Of a DNA stretch of 54,411 nt, positions 42,843 to 50,241 are shown piece by piece (positions within the stretch are counted from its first letter, which is position 1; each line of letters opens with the position of its first letter). Source of the stretch: Saprospiraceae bacterium. Its GTDB lineage: Bacteria; Bacteroidota; Bacteroidia; Chitinophagales; Saprospiraceae. The translations under genes were made by a program, and so were the position numbers. The stretch lies in NCBI GenBank assembly GCA_022842725.1, contig JALHOZ010000030.1, forward strand, positions 1 through 54,411, read 5' to 3'. The notes below the pieces were generated by a model, which searched no databases, had not been told where the DNA came from, and saw nothing but the letters and a program-made list of their open reading frames with translations.

Positions 42843-42986
42843 AATGGAAAATATAAAAAGTTACTTTCTGGTATTATATACGAATTAGACCGTCATGATG
42901 TTACCAGAGGAACTATTAACAAACAATATGTACATAATTATCCGACCGGATATAGTTACAGCAGGTTCTGTCGTATGTTAAAGTAA
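42843..42986 (+). pseudogene. Remnant of an IS21-family IstA transposase
   Basis: Reading from 42843, the frame gives NGKYKKLLSGIIYELDRHDV, then TRGTINKQYVHNYPTGYSYS, then RFCRMLK and a stop. The spacing of GVTR-like, EY-like and PxGYSYSxFC elements is that of an internal IstA segment. No start codon, DDE domain or istB is present, so only a fragment survives. It lies between the SIR2 gene and the nuclease-like gene, fitting past mobility of the area. Confidence 0.5.
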
Positions 42987-43187
42987 CACCGCACCATCAA
43001 AGAGGCGACGATCCTTGCGCTAGTAGGAGAAAGAGATTTCATTTCAAAAAGAAAACCCTAAAATTTTTCAATGGAGAATATTGGATAAATATCTTTAGGT
43101 AATATGACAAGATCAAAATAAAGTCAGACTACAAAAATCTTTGGAAAGTTAAAATCGGTTGTGGGGTTATTATTTGGAGTATAAGAC

Positions 43188-43790
43188 TTAATTTAATAAT
43201 TCATTTCTAAATTTTATTATTTCATTTACATCAAATATCAATTCCGGCCCTTTACAAAACACCCATATTTTATCAATTGGGGAACCTAAAAGAATATTCA
43301 TCCCCTTTAAACCCTCACAATTACTGCTATAAGGAAATAGGTGTATAGAGGAAGTTTCAATAGGCCTTATAAATGACAATTTATTAAATTTTTTAACTAA
43401 CTCCATTTCTACCATTGCTGCCGATAAATCATTAAACTGAAGATTAGTTTTAAATTCTATCAAAACTGTTTTTTTATCACAGGCAATCAGAAAGTCAATT
43501 CTTTTCTTCATCAACATCCGCTCGATAGGATTATTTTCATTAAGGTCTAGAAAATTTTTAAAATTGACTTGTTTTATATATTCACAATTTTCCGGTATTA
43601 AATATTTAAAGGCATCTGAAAAACTCTCTGAAACAAAATGTCTATTACCTGAAGACTTTCCTTCGGATCTGTTTTTTAATTGTTTTGAAAATTCTTTGAA
43701 AAATGACTTTAACCATTCAGGATTTTCATTATTGAAGTATTGACTGATAGATTGCTCAATGTAATCATTGATGTATTTACTATTATCCAT
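43188..43790 (-). CDS. PD-(D/E)xK nuclease-like protein of unknown role
   Basis: A 200-residue, probably cytoplasmic protein. It carries an apparent nuclease core: D99 in KKRIDFLIA, then E112-F-K114 in TVLIEFKTN, on two predicted strands. This is the D-x(12)-ExK spacing of the PD-(D/E)xK superfamily, and a helix with a conserved-looking E (AAMVEMELVKKF) follows. The N-terminal hundred residues are charged and helical. It has no signal peptide and is AT-rich like the SIR2 gene, with which it is convergent across 480 bp. The position beside restriction and SIR2 genes suggests a defence role, but no family name can be assigned and a non-catalytic relative cannot be excluded. Confidence 0.6.
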   Translation of the reverse strand: MDNSKYINDYIEQSISQYFNNENPEWLKSFFKEFSKQLKNRSEGKSSGNRHFVSESFSDAFKYLIPENCEYIKQVNFKNFLDLNENNPIERMLMKKRIDFLIACDKKTVLIEFKTNLQFNDLSAAMVEMELVKKFNKLSFIRPIETSSIHLFPYSSNCEGLKGMNILLGSPIDKIWVFCKGPELIFDVNEIIKFRNELLN

Positions 43791-44471
43791 TATAATTTAT
43801 TTTATCAAAAACTTTCAAGTGTTTATGAAGACAAAAATATGAAAATTTAAAAAATCTAATATCTTTTTCAAGATATATTTTATCTCTTTTTAATCTCAAT
43901 TATTTACATGAAATTTCATTTACCCTTTGCTTGCACAAGTTTGCAACTTGTCCTTTACCTCTTTAATGCCTATTTTAAGCTTTCCTATGTTATGGCATAT
44001 TGTTTCAGACACGGATACCAATAATACTTATTTGAATGAATCAAAAAACTTGACATTATTTCTATACACAAATCCAAAATGCAGTGTTAAAACGCATAAT
44101 CAAAGATCATGACTTCGGAATAAAGAAGTTATAAATAAGGATTCCTATGACCACCAGAAAGTTACTACTTTATATACCTGCCTAATTTCAGATTCGGTAC
44201 AAAGGTAAGAAATACTTACAAGATGGAAATTTCGTAAATATTTATCCCATTTCGCTTGAAGGGGTGTTAACTTTGTCCATCATATGTAAATTTAAACCAT
44301 GACCAAAGAGACAGCTATAAAAATATTTGATCAAAAACAAATATTTGATATTTTTATTTGTTTCTGCTGAATTTATGAATGGCTTGTATTACTTTTGTAC
44401 ATGAATGGCGTGTGAAGGAGGTTCTGATGAACTTCTGTGTGAAATGGATTGAAGGATTGTAAATCATAGTA
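43791..44471. other. Gene-poor stretch before the NERD gene
   Basis: About 680 bp without a supportable gene. It contains the palindrome GCACAAGTTTGCAACTTG at 43933 and a direct repeat of AAATATTTGAT near 44327 and 44340. TACTTTTG at 44390-44397 resembles a -7 element for the downstream gene, but no TTTG stands at the right distance. A 61-codon frame at 43927 looks fortuitous. Confidence 0.4.
43933..43953. repeat. Dispersed CAAGTTTGCAACTTG palindrome, copy 2
   Basis: ACAAGTT and AACTTGT pair around TGC. The same element type occurs at 42782 and 50091. Confidence 0.65.
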
Positions 44472-45506
44472 ATGATGAGATGGAAGAGCAGGAATATCCA
44501 ACTATTTTTTGTAGCAGCTGCCGTGCTGTTATCTCTTTTTCTGTTTAGGAAAAATGATGGTTCATCTGAATACACATATTACAAAACAATAACAGAATTA
44601 AATGTCAGAAAAGGTGCTGGAAAAGATTATGCCATTGTGTTTACTTTACAAAAGGGGGAGGAAGTAGAAGTATTATCCAAAGAAGAACGGTGGTATAAAA
44701 TTATAAAATCCGGCCAGACCGGATATGTCCGTTCCAAATATCTTACATTGATCGGAAAAAGCAACACCATAGATAGTAATGTGTTTAGATTCCTTCAATT
44801 TATTGTAACAAACCTTTTTGTTTTTATATTTTCAGGTTTATTTTTGTATGGCATATACTTGCTTTATAACAGGTACAGAGACAGGGTTTTTCTTGCTGAA
44901 GTTACCGACAAATCAAGGGGTACCTATTCTGAACGAAATTTAGTCTTGCAACTTTTGCACTATGGTATTCCTAAAGAAAAAATATTTCATGATCTTTTTG
45001 TAGAAAAACACAAAAATCATTTTTCGCAATTGGATGTGGTAGCAGTTACAGAAGTCGGAATCATTGTTTTTGAAGTAAAAGATTTTAGTGGTTGGATATA
45101 CGGTAGCGCAAGTCAACATAAATGGACGAAAGTTTTGAATTACGGAAAAGAGAAATACAGGTTTTATAATCCCATCCTCCAAAATGCCAATCATATCAAA
45201 GAATTGCAAAAACATCTGTCCCATATATCAAATATACCTTTTATTTCCGTGATTGTTTTTTATGGTAATTGTGAAATTAAAGAAATTGATTATGTACCAA
45301 GACATACGTATGTGGCTTATGAAAGCAGGGTGAATAATGTTATGGATAAAATTTTAACGGAGTACCCCAAAGTGTATTATACAGATGAAAATCATGTTTT
45401 TAATGTATTAAGCAATGCTGTAATAAACGGAGCTGTTGTTGAAAATCAACTGAAACACATCGAAAATATCAAAGATATGTTGGGAGAGGATCGGGTGTTT
45501 GGGTGA
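44472..45506 (+). CDS. SH3b-TM-NERD membrane protein
   Basis: A 344-residue protein with three parts. A first membrane segment (FFVAAAVLLSLFLF, residues 12-25) leads to an extracytoplasmic bacterial SH3 domain at about 34-92 (LNVRKGAGKDYAIVFTLQKG, then TGYVRSKYLTLIG). A second membrane helix lies at about 108-135. The cytoplasmic part, about 150-280, is a nuclease-related (NERD) domain with D188 in QLDVVAVTEVG, E201 and K203 in FEVKDFSGWIYG, and the RFYNPILQNANHIKELQKHL segment. SH3b domains commonly bind cell-wall peptides; NERD has a restriction-endonuclease-like fold. The combination would link an envelope signal to nucleic-acid or other cytoplasmic processing, which is inference. It stands alone. 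The ATG at 44472 is followed by another at 44475, and either could be used. Confidence 0.82.
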   Translation: MMRWKSRNIQLFFVAAAVLLSLFLFRKNDGSSEYTYYKTITELNVRKGAGKDYAIVFTLQKGEEVEVLSKEERWYKIIKSGQTGYVRSKYLTLIGKSNTIDSNVFRFLQFIVTNLFVFIFSGLFLYGIYLLYNRYRDRVFLAEVTDKSRGTYSERNLVLQLLHYGIPKEKIFHDLFVEKHKNHFSQLDVVAVTEVGIIVFEVKDFSGWIYGSASQHKWTKVLNYGKEKYRFYNPILQNANHIKELQKHLSHISNIPFISVIVFYGNCEIKEIDYVPRHTYVAYESRVNNVMDKILTEYPKVYYTDENHVFNVLSNAVINGAVVENQLKHIENIKDMLGEDRVFG

Positions 45507-45542
45507 ATACCTTACAGATGCAAATTTTAATGTTCGAACTTT

Positions 45543-45893
45543 GAACCACTCAGAACACGCAGGAACACGAAGTAGATTTTCTTAGTACTTCTAAGTGCCC
45601 TTAGTGGTTAAAAAAAAGTAATACACCCCATTTTTGAACCACTCAGAACACACAGAAACAAGAAGTAGATTTTCTTAGTACTTCTAAGTGCCCTTAGTGG
45701 TTAAAAAAAAGAAATGCTCTTTATTATTTGAACCACTCAGAACACACAGGAACACAAAGTAGATTTTCTTAGTACTTCTAAGTGCCCTTAGTGGTTAAAA
45801 AAAAGTAATACACCCCATTGTTTGAACCACTCAGAACACACCGGAACACAAAGTAGATTTTCTTAGTACGTCTAAGTGTCCTTAGTGGTTAAA
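45543..45893. repeat. Four tandem 93-94 bp hairpin repeats
   Basis: Copies start at 45543, 45636, 45730 and 45824. Each opens GAACCACTCAGAACAC, passes TAGATTTTCTTAGTACTTCT and closes CCCTTAGTGGTT. AACCACT and AGTGGTT pair at the ends, and CTTAG/CTAAG pair inside. Copies 1 to 3 are followed by an A-tract and short linkers; copy 4 ends in AAATGAAG. Confidence 0.92.
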
Positions 45894-45978
45894 TGAAGAT
45901 AAATTTTGTTTGAGCTAATTTACAATTTGAGGAAAATCTAAGGATCTTAGGACTTTTTCTGAAGTTGAGAATTTACTC

Positions 45979-46003
45979 CCTCCAAATAAATTTGGAGGTC
46001 CGG
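45979..46003. repeat. Dispersed palindrome, copy 2 (CCTCCAAAT/ATTTGGAGG + TCCGG)
   Basis: Nine-base arms around AA, followed by TCCGG. The near-identical copy is at 51687-51711; a variant with changed arms is at 1181. Confidence 0.75.
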
Positions 46004-46010
46004 TGTGCAC

Positions 46011-46126
46011 TCAATCCGATAGTTCCTTCTTCAGGGTTTGCTATACAAACTGGTTGAGGCTGATGCCTTCTTTGGTGGCTTTGATAAAGGCCGGCTCGTG
46101 GAGTTTTTGATCTGAATACAAAGCCT
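46011..46126 (-). pseudogene. HicB-like antitoxin fragment with an in-frame stop
   Basis: The leftward frame reads QALYSDQKLHEPAFIKATKE, then GISLNQFV, a TAG stop at 46041-46043, then QTLKKELSD and TGA. The LHxxxxxxAxxEGxSLNQFV pattern is that of the C-terminal ribbon-helix-helix part of HicB antitoxins, and the sequence after the stop continues the expected helix. No start, N-terminal domain or hicA partner is present. Confidence 0.55.
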
Positions 46127-46162
46127 GTTATCATAAAATCTTATGATGAGCATCATAACAGG
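46124..46162. promoter_or_regulatory. Long imperfect inverted repeat upstream of the VanZ-like operon
   Basis: CCTGTTATCAT at the left and ATCATAACAGG at the right pair over eight bases, then two more after a mismatch, with an internal CATAA/TTATG dyad. It ends 30 bp before the ATG at 46193, so it could be an operator. It also overlaps the border of the HicB remnant and may be the end of a small mobile or repeat element. Confidence 0.45.
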
Positions 46163-46192
46163 TAGAGGTGTTTTTACTTTAATTTTGCAACT

Positions 46193-46633
46193 ATGAAAAA
46201 CAGAGTAATATTTGTTGTTTTGTCTTTATTGTCACTGATGTTTTCTGTCAGTATGTATACCGATTGGAGAGGGTATGACCATGGCCTGTTTTATTGGGGT
46301 CAGGCGTTACTTCCACTGGACTTACCCCGGCATTGGATGGGTTTATTAGGCACAGAATATGAGTCTGTTTTGTTATACAATATACCCGACGGACTTTGGA
46401 TGTTTGCTCTCTGTGCGATGATTCTGGCAGTTTGGGGTATGTCTGAAATGTATAATGTGGGTATTTGGTTATTTTTAGCTTTGATGTCAGGTGTGATTTT
46501 GGAAATATTTCAAAATGCCGGCCTGGTCCCGGGCACTTTTGATTGGTTTGATATATATGCTTATTTTATTGCATTAGGATGTATTGTTTTTTTATCACAA
46601 ATACAAAATAAATTACAATGGAAAAATGGATAA
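46193..46633 (+). CDS. VanZ-like small membrane protein
   Basis: A 146-residue inner-membrane protein with four helices at about 5-25, 66-86, 88-108 and 120-140. The third and fourth helices and the loop between them, GVILEIFQNAGLVPGTFDWF followed by DIYAYFIALGC, resemble the ExxQ...DxxDxxAxxxG pattern of VanZ-like proteins. The substrate is unknown; VanZ itself gives low-level teicoplanin resistance, but most VanZ-like proteins have no assigned role. It overlaps the next gene by 16 bp, and three further secretory genes follow, so it is the head of a compact operon. TAATTTTG at 46180-46187 resembles a -7 element but lies too near the ATG for a normal leader. Confidence 0.65.
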   Translation: MKNRVIFVVLSLLSLMFSVSMYTDWRGYDHGLFYWGQALLPLDLPRHWMGLLGTEYESVLLYNIPDGLWMFALCAMILAVWGMSEMYNVGIWLFLALMSGVILEIFQNAGLVPGTFDWFDIYAYFIALGCIVFLSQIQNKLQWKNG

Positions 46634-47145
46634 AAAATGTATTATCATTTATGGTAATTGTCTTTTTTGGTTATTTAGCTATTGCTTGTGACGATGAAAG
46701 CAGTGGTCCTCCGCAACCGGTAAATTGCGATGATCCCATGTTGCATTTAATTGAATCTATTGGCAATCCTGTAACTTCAACAATTCATTATAGCCTTACA
46801 CTTCTGGACAAAGAAACCAATAAGCCCGTTCCCGGAATTTATGTAAAGGCGCATTGGAATCAGGTTTCCTGCATTCAAAGTGATGCCTGTCCCATGCATT
46901 GTACAATTCAGTTTTCAATAGGTGCGCCGGATCAATCTGCGGAACATACTACCAATGCGAATGGGAATATAAACGGTCAGACTTTTCCATATGAATTCTT
47001 AGATAAAAAGGACAAAGTTCTGGTAACTTTTGATGTGGAAGATACCCACGGGGTTTATGGTGCCAAACGAATCAGTTTCAGGTATGACTATACCAACAAT
47101 TCACAATCATACACCGCTTATTTACTTAAAAATGACGCCTTATGA
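46618..47145 (+). CDS. Lipoprotein of unknown function
   Basis: A 175-residue exported lipoprotein. The signal ends in the lipobox AIAC with C24, followed by DDESSGPPQPVNCDD, an acidic start that in Bacteroidota can favour transfer to the outer membrane or surface. The mature domain looks like a beta-sandwich of transthyretin or carboxypeptidase-regulatory type: YSLTLLDKETNKPVPGIYVK, then NANGNINGQTFPYEF. It has several Cys residues (VSCIQSDACPMHC). The ATG lies within the preceding gene, overlapping by 16 bp, and the stop overlaps the next start, so the three genes are translationally linked. Confidence 0.75.
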   Translation: MEKWIKNVLSFMVIVFFGYLAIACDDESSGPPQPVNCDDPMLHLIESIGNPVTSTIHYSLTLLDKETNKPVPGIYVKAHWNQVSCIQSDACPMHCTIQFSIGAPDQSAEHTTNANGNINGQTFPYEFLDKKDKVLVTFDVEDTHGVYGAKRISFRYDYTNNSQSYTAYLLKNDAL

Positions 47146-48785
47146 AACGTTTATACCCTTTATTTATTTTCTTTTGGGCTTCTGTCGTAAGCAGCCAATC
47201 ATTTGAATTTATTGAAACCAATCCATTTAATATCCAATTGGTAAATTTTATGGATACCAATAAATTAGCCTTGAAATACGATTTTATTGATACTGACAAA
47301 GACGGAGACCTTGACCTGAATCTTATGGGTTTGGGAGAATCTGATTCTTCATCTGCCAGTCAGATTTACAATCTGAAATTTTTTATGGAATATCAGGAAA
47401 ATATCGGTACCAGAAATGTACCTTTATTTAATGCCAGGGAAAATCGTTTTCCCGATTTTTCATTTCCCAAAGGCAAAGGGTTTATGATACCTTCTTCAGC
47501 TGACCTCAATGGGGACGGGCATGTCGATTTTGTTGTCAGTTCAGAAGTGGATTTATATAATGCGCAATATTTACAATTTCAGATGTCTGATGGTAACGGA
47601 GGTTTTGTTGTCACGAATTGTCTGGATTGGGGATTGGATCCGTTTCCGGCATTTAGTTTTTTAATGCCTAAACTTACTGATTTAGACCATGACGGGGATT
47701 TTGATATTTTGTTGGGTGGCTATAGAAGGGGCTATGATGATAACAATGAAGCGATCGATATTCCTGTTTATTTTTATGCAAAAAACACCGGGAGCGCCTC
47801 TCAGCCAAAATTTTTGGGTTGGTTCGAAAATCCATACGGTCTTGTCCCCCTGACAGGAAATTCTTTTTTTACCACCGGAGATATTGACATGGATGGCGAT
47901 ATAGATCTGCTAACTTTTGATGTGAATGAAGATGATGTAACGATAGTCCATTATATTCAAAACATTGCAGCTCCCGGTCAAAAACCTCGATTTGCTGCGC
48001 CGGTAGTTTCTCCTTTTGGTTTGCCGGTGGCGGGTGCAGAAACCGTATTTGTTTTTCCTGAATTGGCAGATATTGATACAGACGGGGATTTGGACTTGTT
48101 TTTTATGTATCTTACAAACGAAATTACCGAATTAAGGTATTACCGCAATAATATGTGTGTGCCTGACAGTGACGTGATCAGAGTCAGTTTGTGTCAGGGA
48201 GAGGTATATGAATATGAAAATCAGACATTTTCTGTTGCCGGAGATTATTATATCCAAAAAGAAAATGATCAGGGATGTATCACTGTTGTCCATCTGATAA
48301 TTGAAATCAAACCCGATTTTCAGGTAGTTATGCAGCAAAACGGAAATGTTTTATCTGTTCCGGATGTTGCAGGATATACATACAGATGGTTTGACTGTAC
48401 TACCGGGTTGTTTATTGACATGGCAACAAGTGAAATATTTACACCGACATATTCCGGTTCCTTTGCTGTTGAGGTCACGGATGATTCCGGATGTAAACAT
48501 ATTTCTGCTTGTATCAGCGTTATCATCATCGGAACAAATGAAATTATACCTAAGATCCAATTACATATTTCACCCAATCCGAGTGATGGTATTTTGCGTA
48601 TACGCCATAACCATTCAAAACCCGTATCTGATATTCGGATTTACAGTATTGACGGGGCTTGTGTTTTTGAAGGAAAATCACACGACAATAGTGTAGACTT
48701 GTCCGGTTTAAACAACGGTCTTTATGTGATCAGGTTTGATTTCGGACAGGAAGTGGTGGTCAAACGTGTTGTTGTTCAAAAATAA
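47142..48785 (+). CDS. FG-GAP/VCBS repeat protein with T9SS sorting domain
   Basis: A 547-residue secreted protein. After a signal peptide (RLYPLFIFFWASVVSSQ) there are five calcium-loop repeats: DTDKDGDLD near residue 50, DLNGDGHVD near 122, DLDHDGDFD near 182, DIDMDGDID near 247 and DIDTDGDLD near 310. These form an integrin-like beta-propeller typical of FG-GAP/VCBS proteins. A Cys-containing Ig/PKD-like part follows (about 340-470), then a T9SS type A domain starting LHISPNPSDGILRIRH and ending VVVKRVVVQK. It overlaps the lipoprotein gene by 4 bp (ATGA), so expression is coupled. It probably works at the cell surface; its ligand is unknown. Confidence 0.87.
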   Translation: MKRLYPLFIFFWASVVSSQSFEFIETNPFNIQLVNFMDTNKLALKYDFIDTDKDGDLDLNLMGLGESDSSSASQIYNLKFFMEYQENIGTRNVPLFNARENRFPDFSFPKGKGFMIPSSADLNGDGHVDFVVSSEVDLYNAQYLQFQMSDGNGGFVVTNCLDWGLDPFPAFSFLMPKLTDLDHDGDFDILLGGYRRGYDDNNEAIDIPVYFYAKNTGSASQPKFLGWFENPYGLVPLTGNSFFTTGDIDMDGDIDLLTFDVNEDDVTIVHYIQNIAAPGQKPRFAAPVVSPFGLPVAGAETVFVFPELADIDTDGDLDLFFMYLTNEITELRYYRNNMCVPDSDVIRVSLCQGEVYEYENQTFSVAGDYYIQKENDQGCITVVHLIIEIKPDFQVVMQQNGNVLSVPDVAGYTYRWFDCTTGLFIDMATSEIFTPTYSGSFAVEVTDDSGCKHISACISVIIIGTNEIIPKIQLHISPNPSDGILRIRHNHSKPVSDIRIYSIDGACVFEGKSHDNSVDLSGLNNGLYVIRFDFGQEVVVKRVVVQK

Positions 48786-48789
48786 AAAA

Positions 48790-49134
48790 ATGCAAAGGAT
48801 TCGGTACATATTCATTTTTTTGCTCGTGGCGGGGTTTGTTTTTGCCGCTTTAAAACAAAATAAACCGGACGGAATAGTGGTAAAAAACAGCCATTCAACA
48901 CCTATTTTTCTGCATGTCAATCATTGGCTTAGGAAGATGGTTGTTAAAGATCCGCGATTGGCCTCAGAAGTTGATCATGTTATTGAATCCAAACCCTATT
49001 TGAAAAAAGTAAGGCAACAATTTATTAATGAGTATTACAAAAAACCGGGGAATGGGAAAACACTATTTTTGGATTTTATGTTGTATAAACGTAACCAAAG
49101 CCGTGTGTTTTCTTCCCGGAATAACGCGAAATAG
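48790..49134 (+). CDS. Small exported or membrane-anchored protein
   Basis: From the ATG at 48790 the product has 114 residues: a hydrophobic start (RIRYIFIFLLVAGFVFAALK), then a soluble basic region with VHVNHWLRKMVVKD-like helix and a tail rich in Lys, Arg and Asn. The frame extends 18 codons upstream into the T9SS gene, but the start 4 bp after that gene's stop fits operon spacing. I do not recognise a family. It is the last gene of the four-gene operon that begins at 46193; no clear terminator is seen in the following 240 bp. Confidence 0.6.
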   Translation: MQRIRYIFIFLLVAGFVFAALKQNKPDGIVVKNSHSTPIFLHVNHWLRKMVVKDPRLASEVDHVIESKPYLKKVRQQFINEYYKKPGNGKTLFLDFMLYKRNQSRVFSSRNNAK

Positions 49135-49377
49135 AAAATCCATGTTTCCGTTTTTGCAGATATTAGAAAGGAGAATAATCATATCTTTTGTATTGTGATA
49201 CACAAGTGTACATTTTAACTTAGTAAGGCGACATGATTTTGTGTAAGAATCAGGTTTTGTTAATGAGAGAGTGGAATTTTTATCAATTTTTTTTGTCACT
49301 GTATTTCAGAAGAATAAAACAAAATTTACAATTAAAAACGGGTAGTGTTTCATCATTATTAGACAACAACTCATTTC

Positions 49378-50085
49378 ATGAAAACCAACCATAAATATTT
49401 CATTTTTACAGCCATAGCAGGTATAGTTTTTTTTGGTTCGTGCAGTACGTTTGATAAGGCATCCGTACATGGTTTTAATAGTGGGTATTATAAAATGAAC
49501 TTGGAAAAAAAGGAAAGAACCGTATATGTACATGTAAAAGAAGAAGAAATTGAGGTTTATAAAACTGAAAAAAATGTCGATGATAACGGATTTGTTTATA
49601 TACCGGTCATACTTTCAGACAGTTTGCTAAAAACCCCGTTACAATTTAAAAAACAGGGTCTTGACATTGATATTACAGGAGTTCCTTTAAAATTTCGTGC
49701 ATCTGTTTATGGGTTGCCAAGTCAATTGATTTCGGAATTTAATGCCGCTTTGTATGCAGGTTGGAGGCATGACAATTATAAAATAGTAAGAAAAACGGAT
49801 CCATTGGGTAATCGTTTTGATAAAATCATCAATCGTGGATATGATATTGGTTTTTTTGCCGGCCCCGGGATTACACAAATCAGTTCTTTTAGCACCCAAA
49901 ACATTGGTGTAAATGAATATAGCGGCATGATTATGCAAGCCGGAATTGCAGGTTTCCTTGAAACAGATTTAGCCAGTTTTGGGATCGCTGTCGGATATGA
50001 CTATCTTTTAAATCGCGACAGAAATATCTGGATTTACCATAATAAACCCTGGTTTGGATTAATTGTGGGAATTGCATTAAATTAG
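49378..50085 (+). CDS. Lipoprotein or barrel-like envelope protein
   Basis: A 235-residue envelope protein. The N-terminus has a lipoprotein signal with the lipobox FFGSC (C22). The mature part starts with a polar region (YYKMNLEKKERTVYVHVKEE) and continues with strands such as AALYAGWRHDNYKI, DIGFFAGPGITQI and ASFGIAVGYDYLL, ending WFGLIVGIALN. That pattern resembles Bacteroidota barrel-like proteins, although a lipidated barrel is unusual; the N-terminal part may instead be a linker. It has no clear homologue that I can name. It is monocistronic, 240 bp downstream of the preceding operon. Confidence 0.65.
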   Translation: MKTNHKYFIFTAIAGIVFFGSCSTFDKASVHGFNSGYYKMNLEKKERTVYVHVKEEEIEVYKTEKNVDDNGFVYIPVILSDSLLKTPLQFKKQGLDIDITGVPLKFRASVYGLPSQLISEFNAALYAGWRHDNYKIVRKTDPLGNRFDKIINRGYDIGFFAGPGITQISSFSTQNIGVNEYSGMIMQAGIAGFLETDLASFGIAVGYDYLLNRDRNIWIYHNKPWFGLIVGIALN

Positions 50086-50090
50086 CCCCC

Positions 50091-50119
50091 ATTACAAGTT
50101 TGTAACTTGTGCCTGTAAT
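50091..50119. repeat. Dispersed CAAGTTTGTAACTTG palindrome, copy 3
   Basis: ACAAGTT and AACTTGT pair around TGT, and the outer ATTACA/TGTAAT pair encloses TGCC. It shares ATTGTAACTTGTGCCTGTAAT-type sequence with the copy at 42782. It sits 6 bp after the lipoprotein stop codon. Confidence 0.65.
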
Positions 50120-50241
50120 TAATATTACCTCTTCCTACACAGCCATTCCCAACAACCATTCAGGCGTTGATATGATTTTTTTTCCTGAGTATTATCCTTA
50201 TTAAAAGGATAATTTCAACGATAAAAAGTTGTATTTGAAAT

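Larger units (their letters stand above)
42709..43187. other. Gap between convergent defence genes
   Basis: It holds the palindrome GGCGCAAGATTGTAACTTG at 42782 and an IS21 transposase remnant at 42843-42986. The rest to 43187 shows no gene, though it includes a GC-richer patch near 42985-43025 that may be more decayed insertion sequence. Confidence 0.5.
45507..46192. other. Repeat-rich intergenic region before the VanZ-like operon
   Basis: It contains four 94-bp tandem repeats, one CTCCAAAT palindrome, a HicB-like pseudogene and, just before the operon, a long inverted repeat. No intact gene is present. Confidence 0.7.

Noticed and set aside
43927-44112. A 61-codon rightward frame after the nuclease-like gene
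   Set aside because: It starts inside a dispersed palindrome and shows no signal, domain or coding bias.
45543-45893. CRISPR array
   Set aside because: The repeated units are 94 bp and nearly continuous, the linkers are short and not spacer-like, and no cas gene is present.
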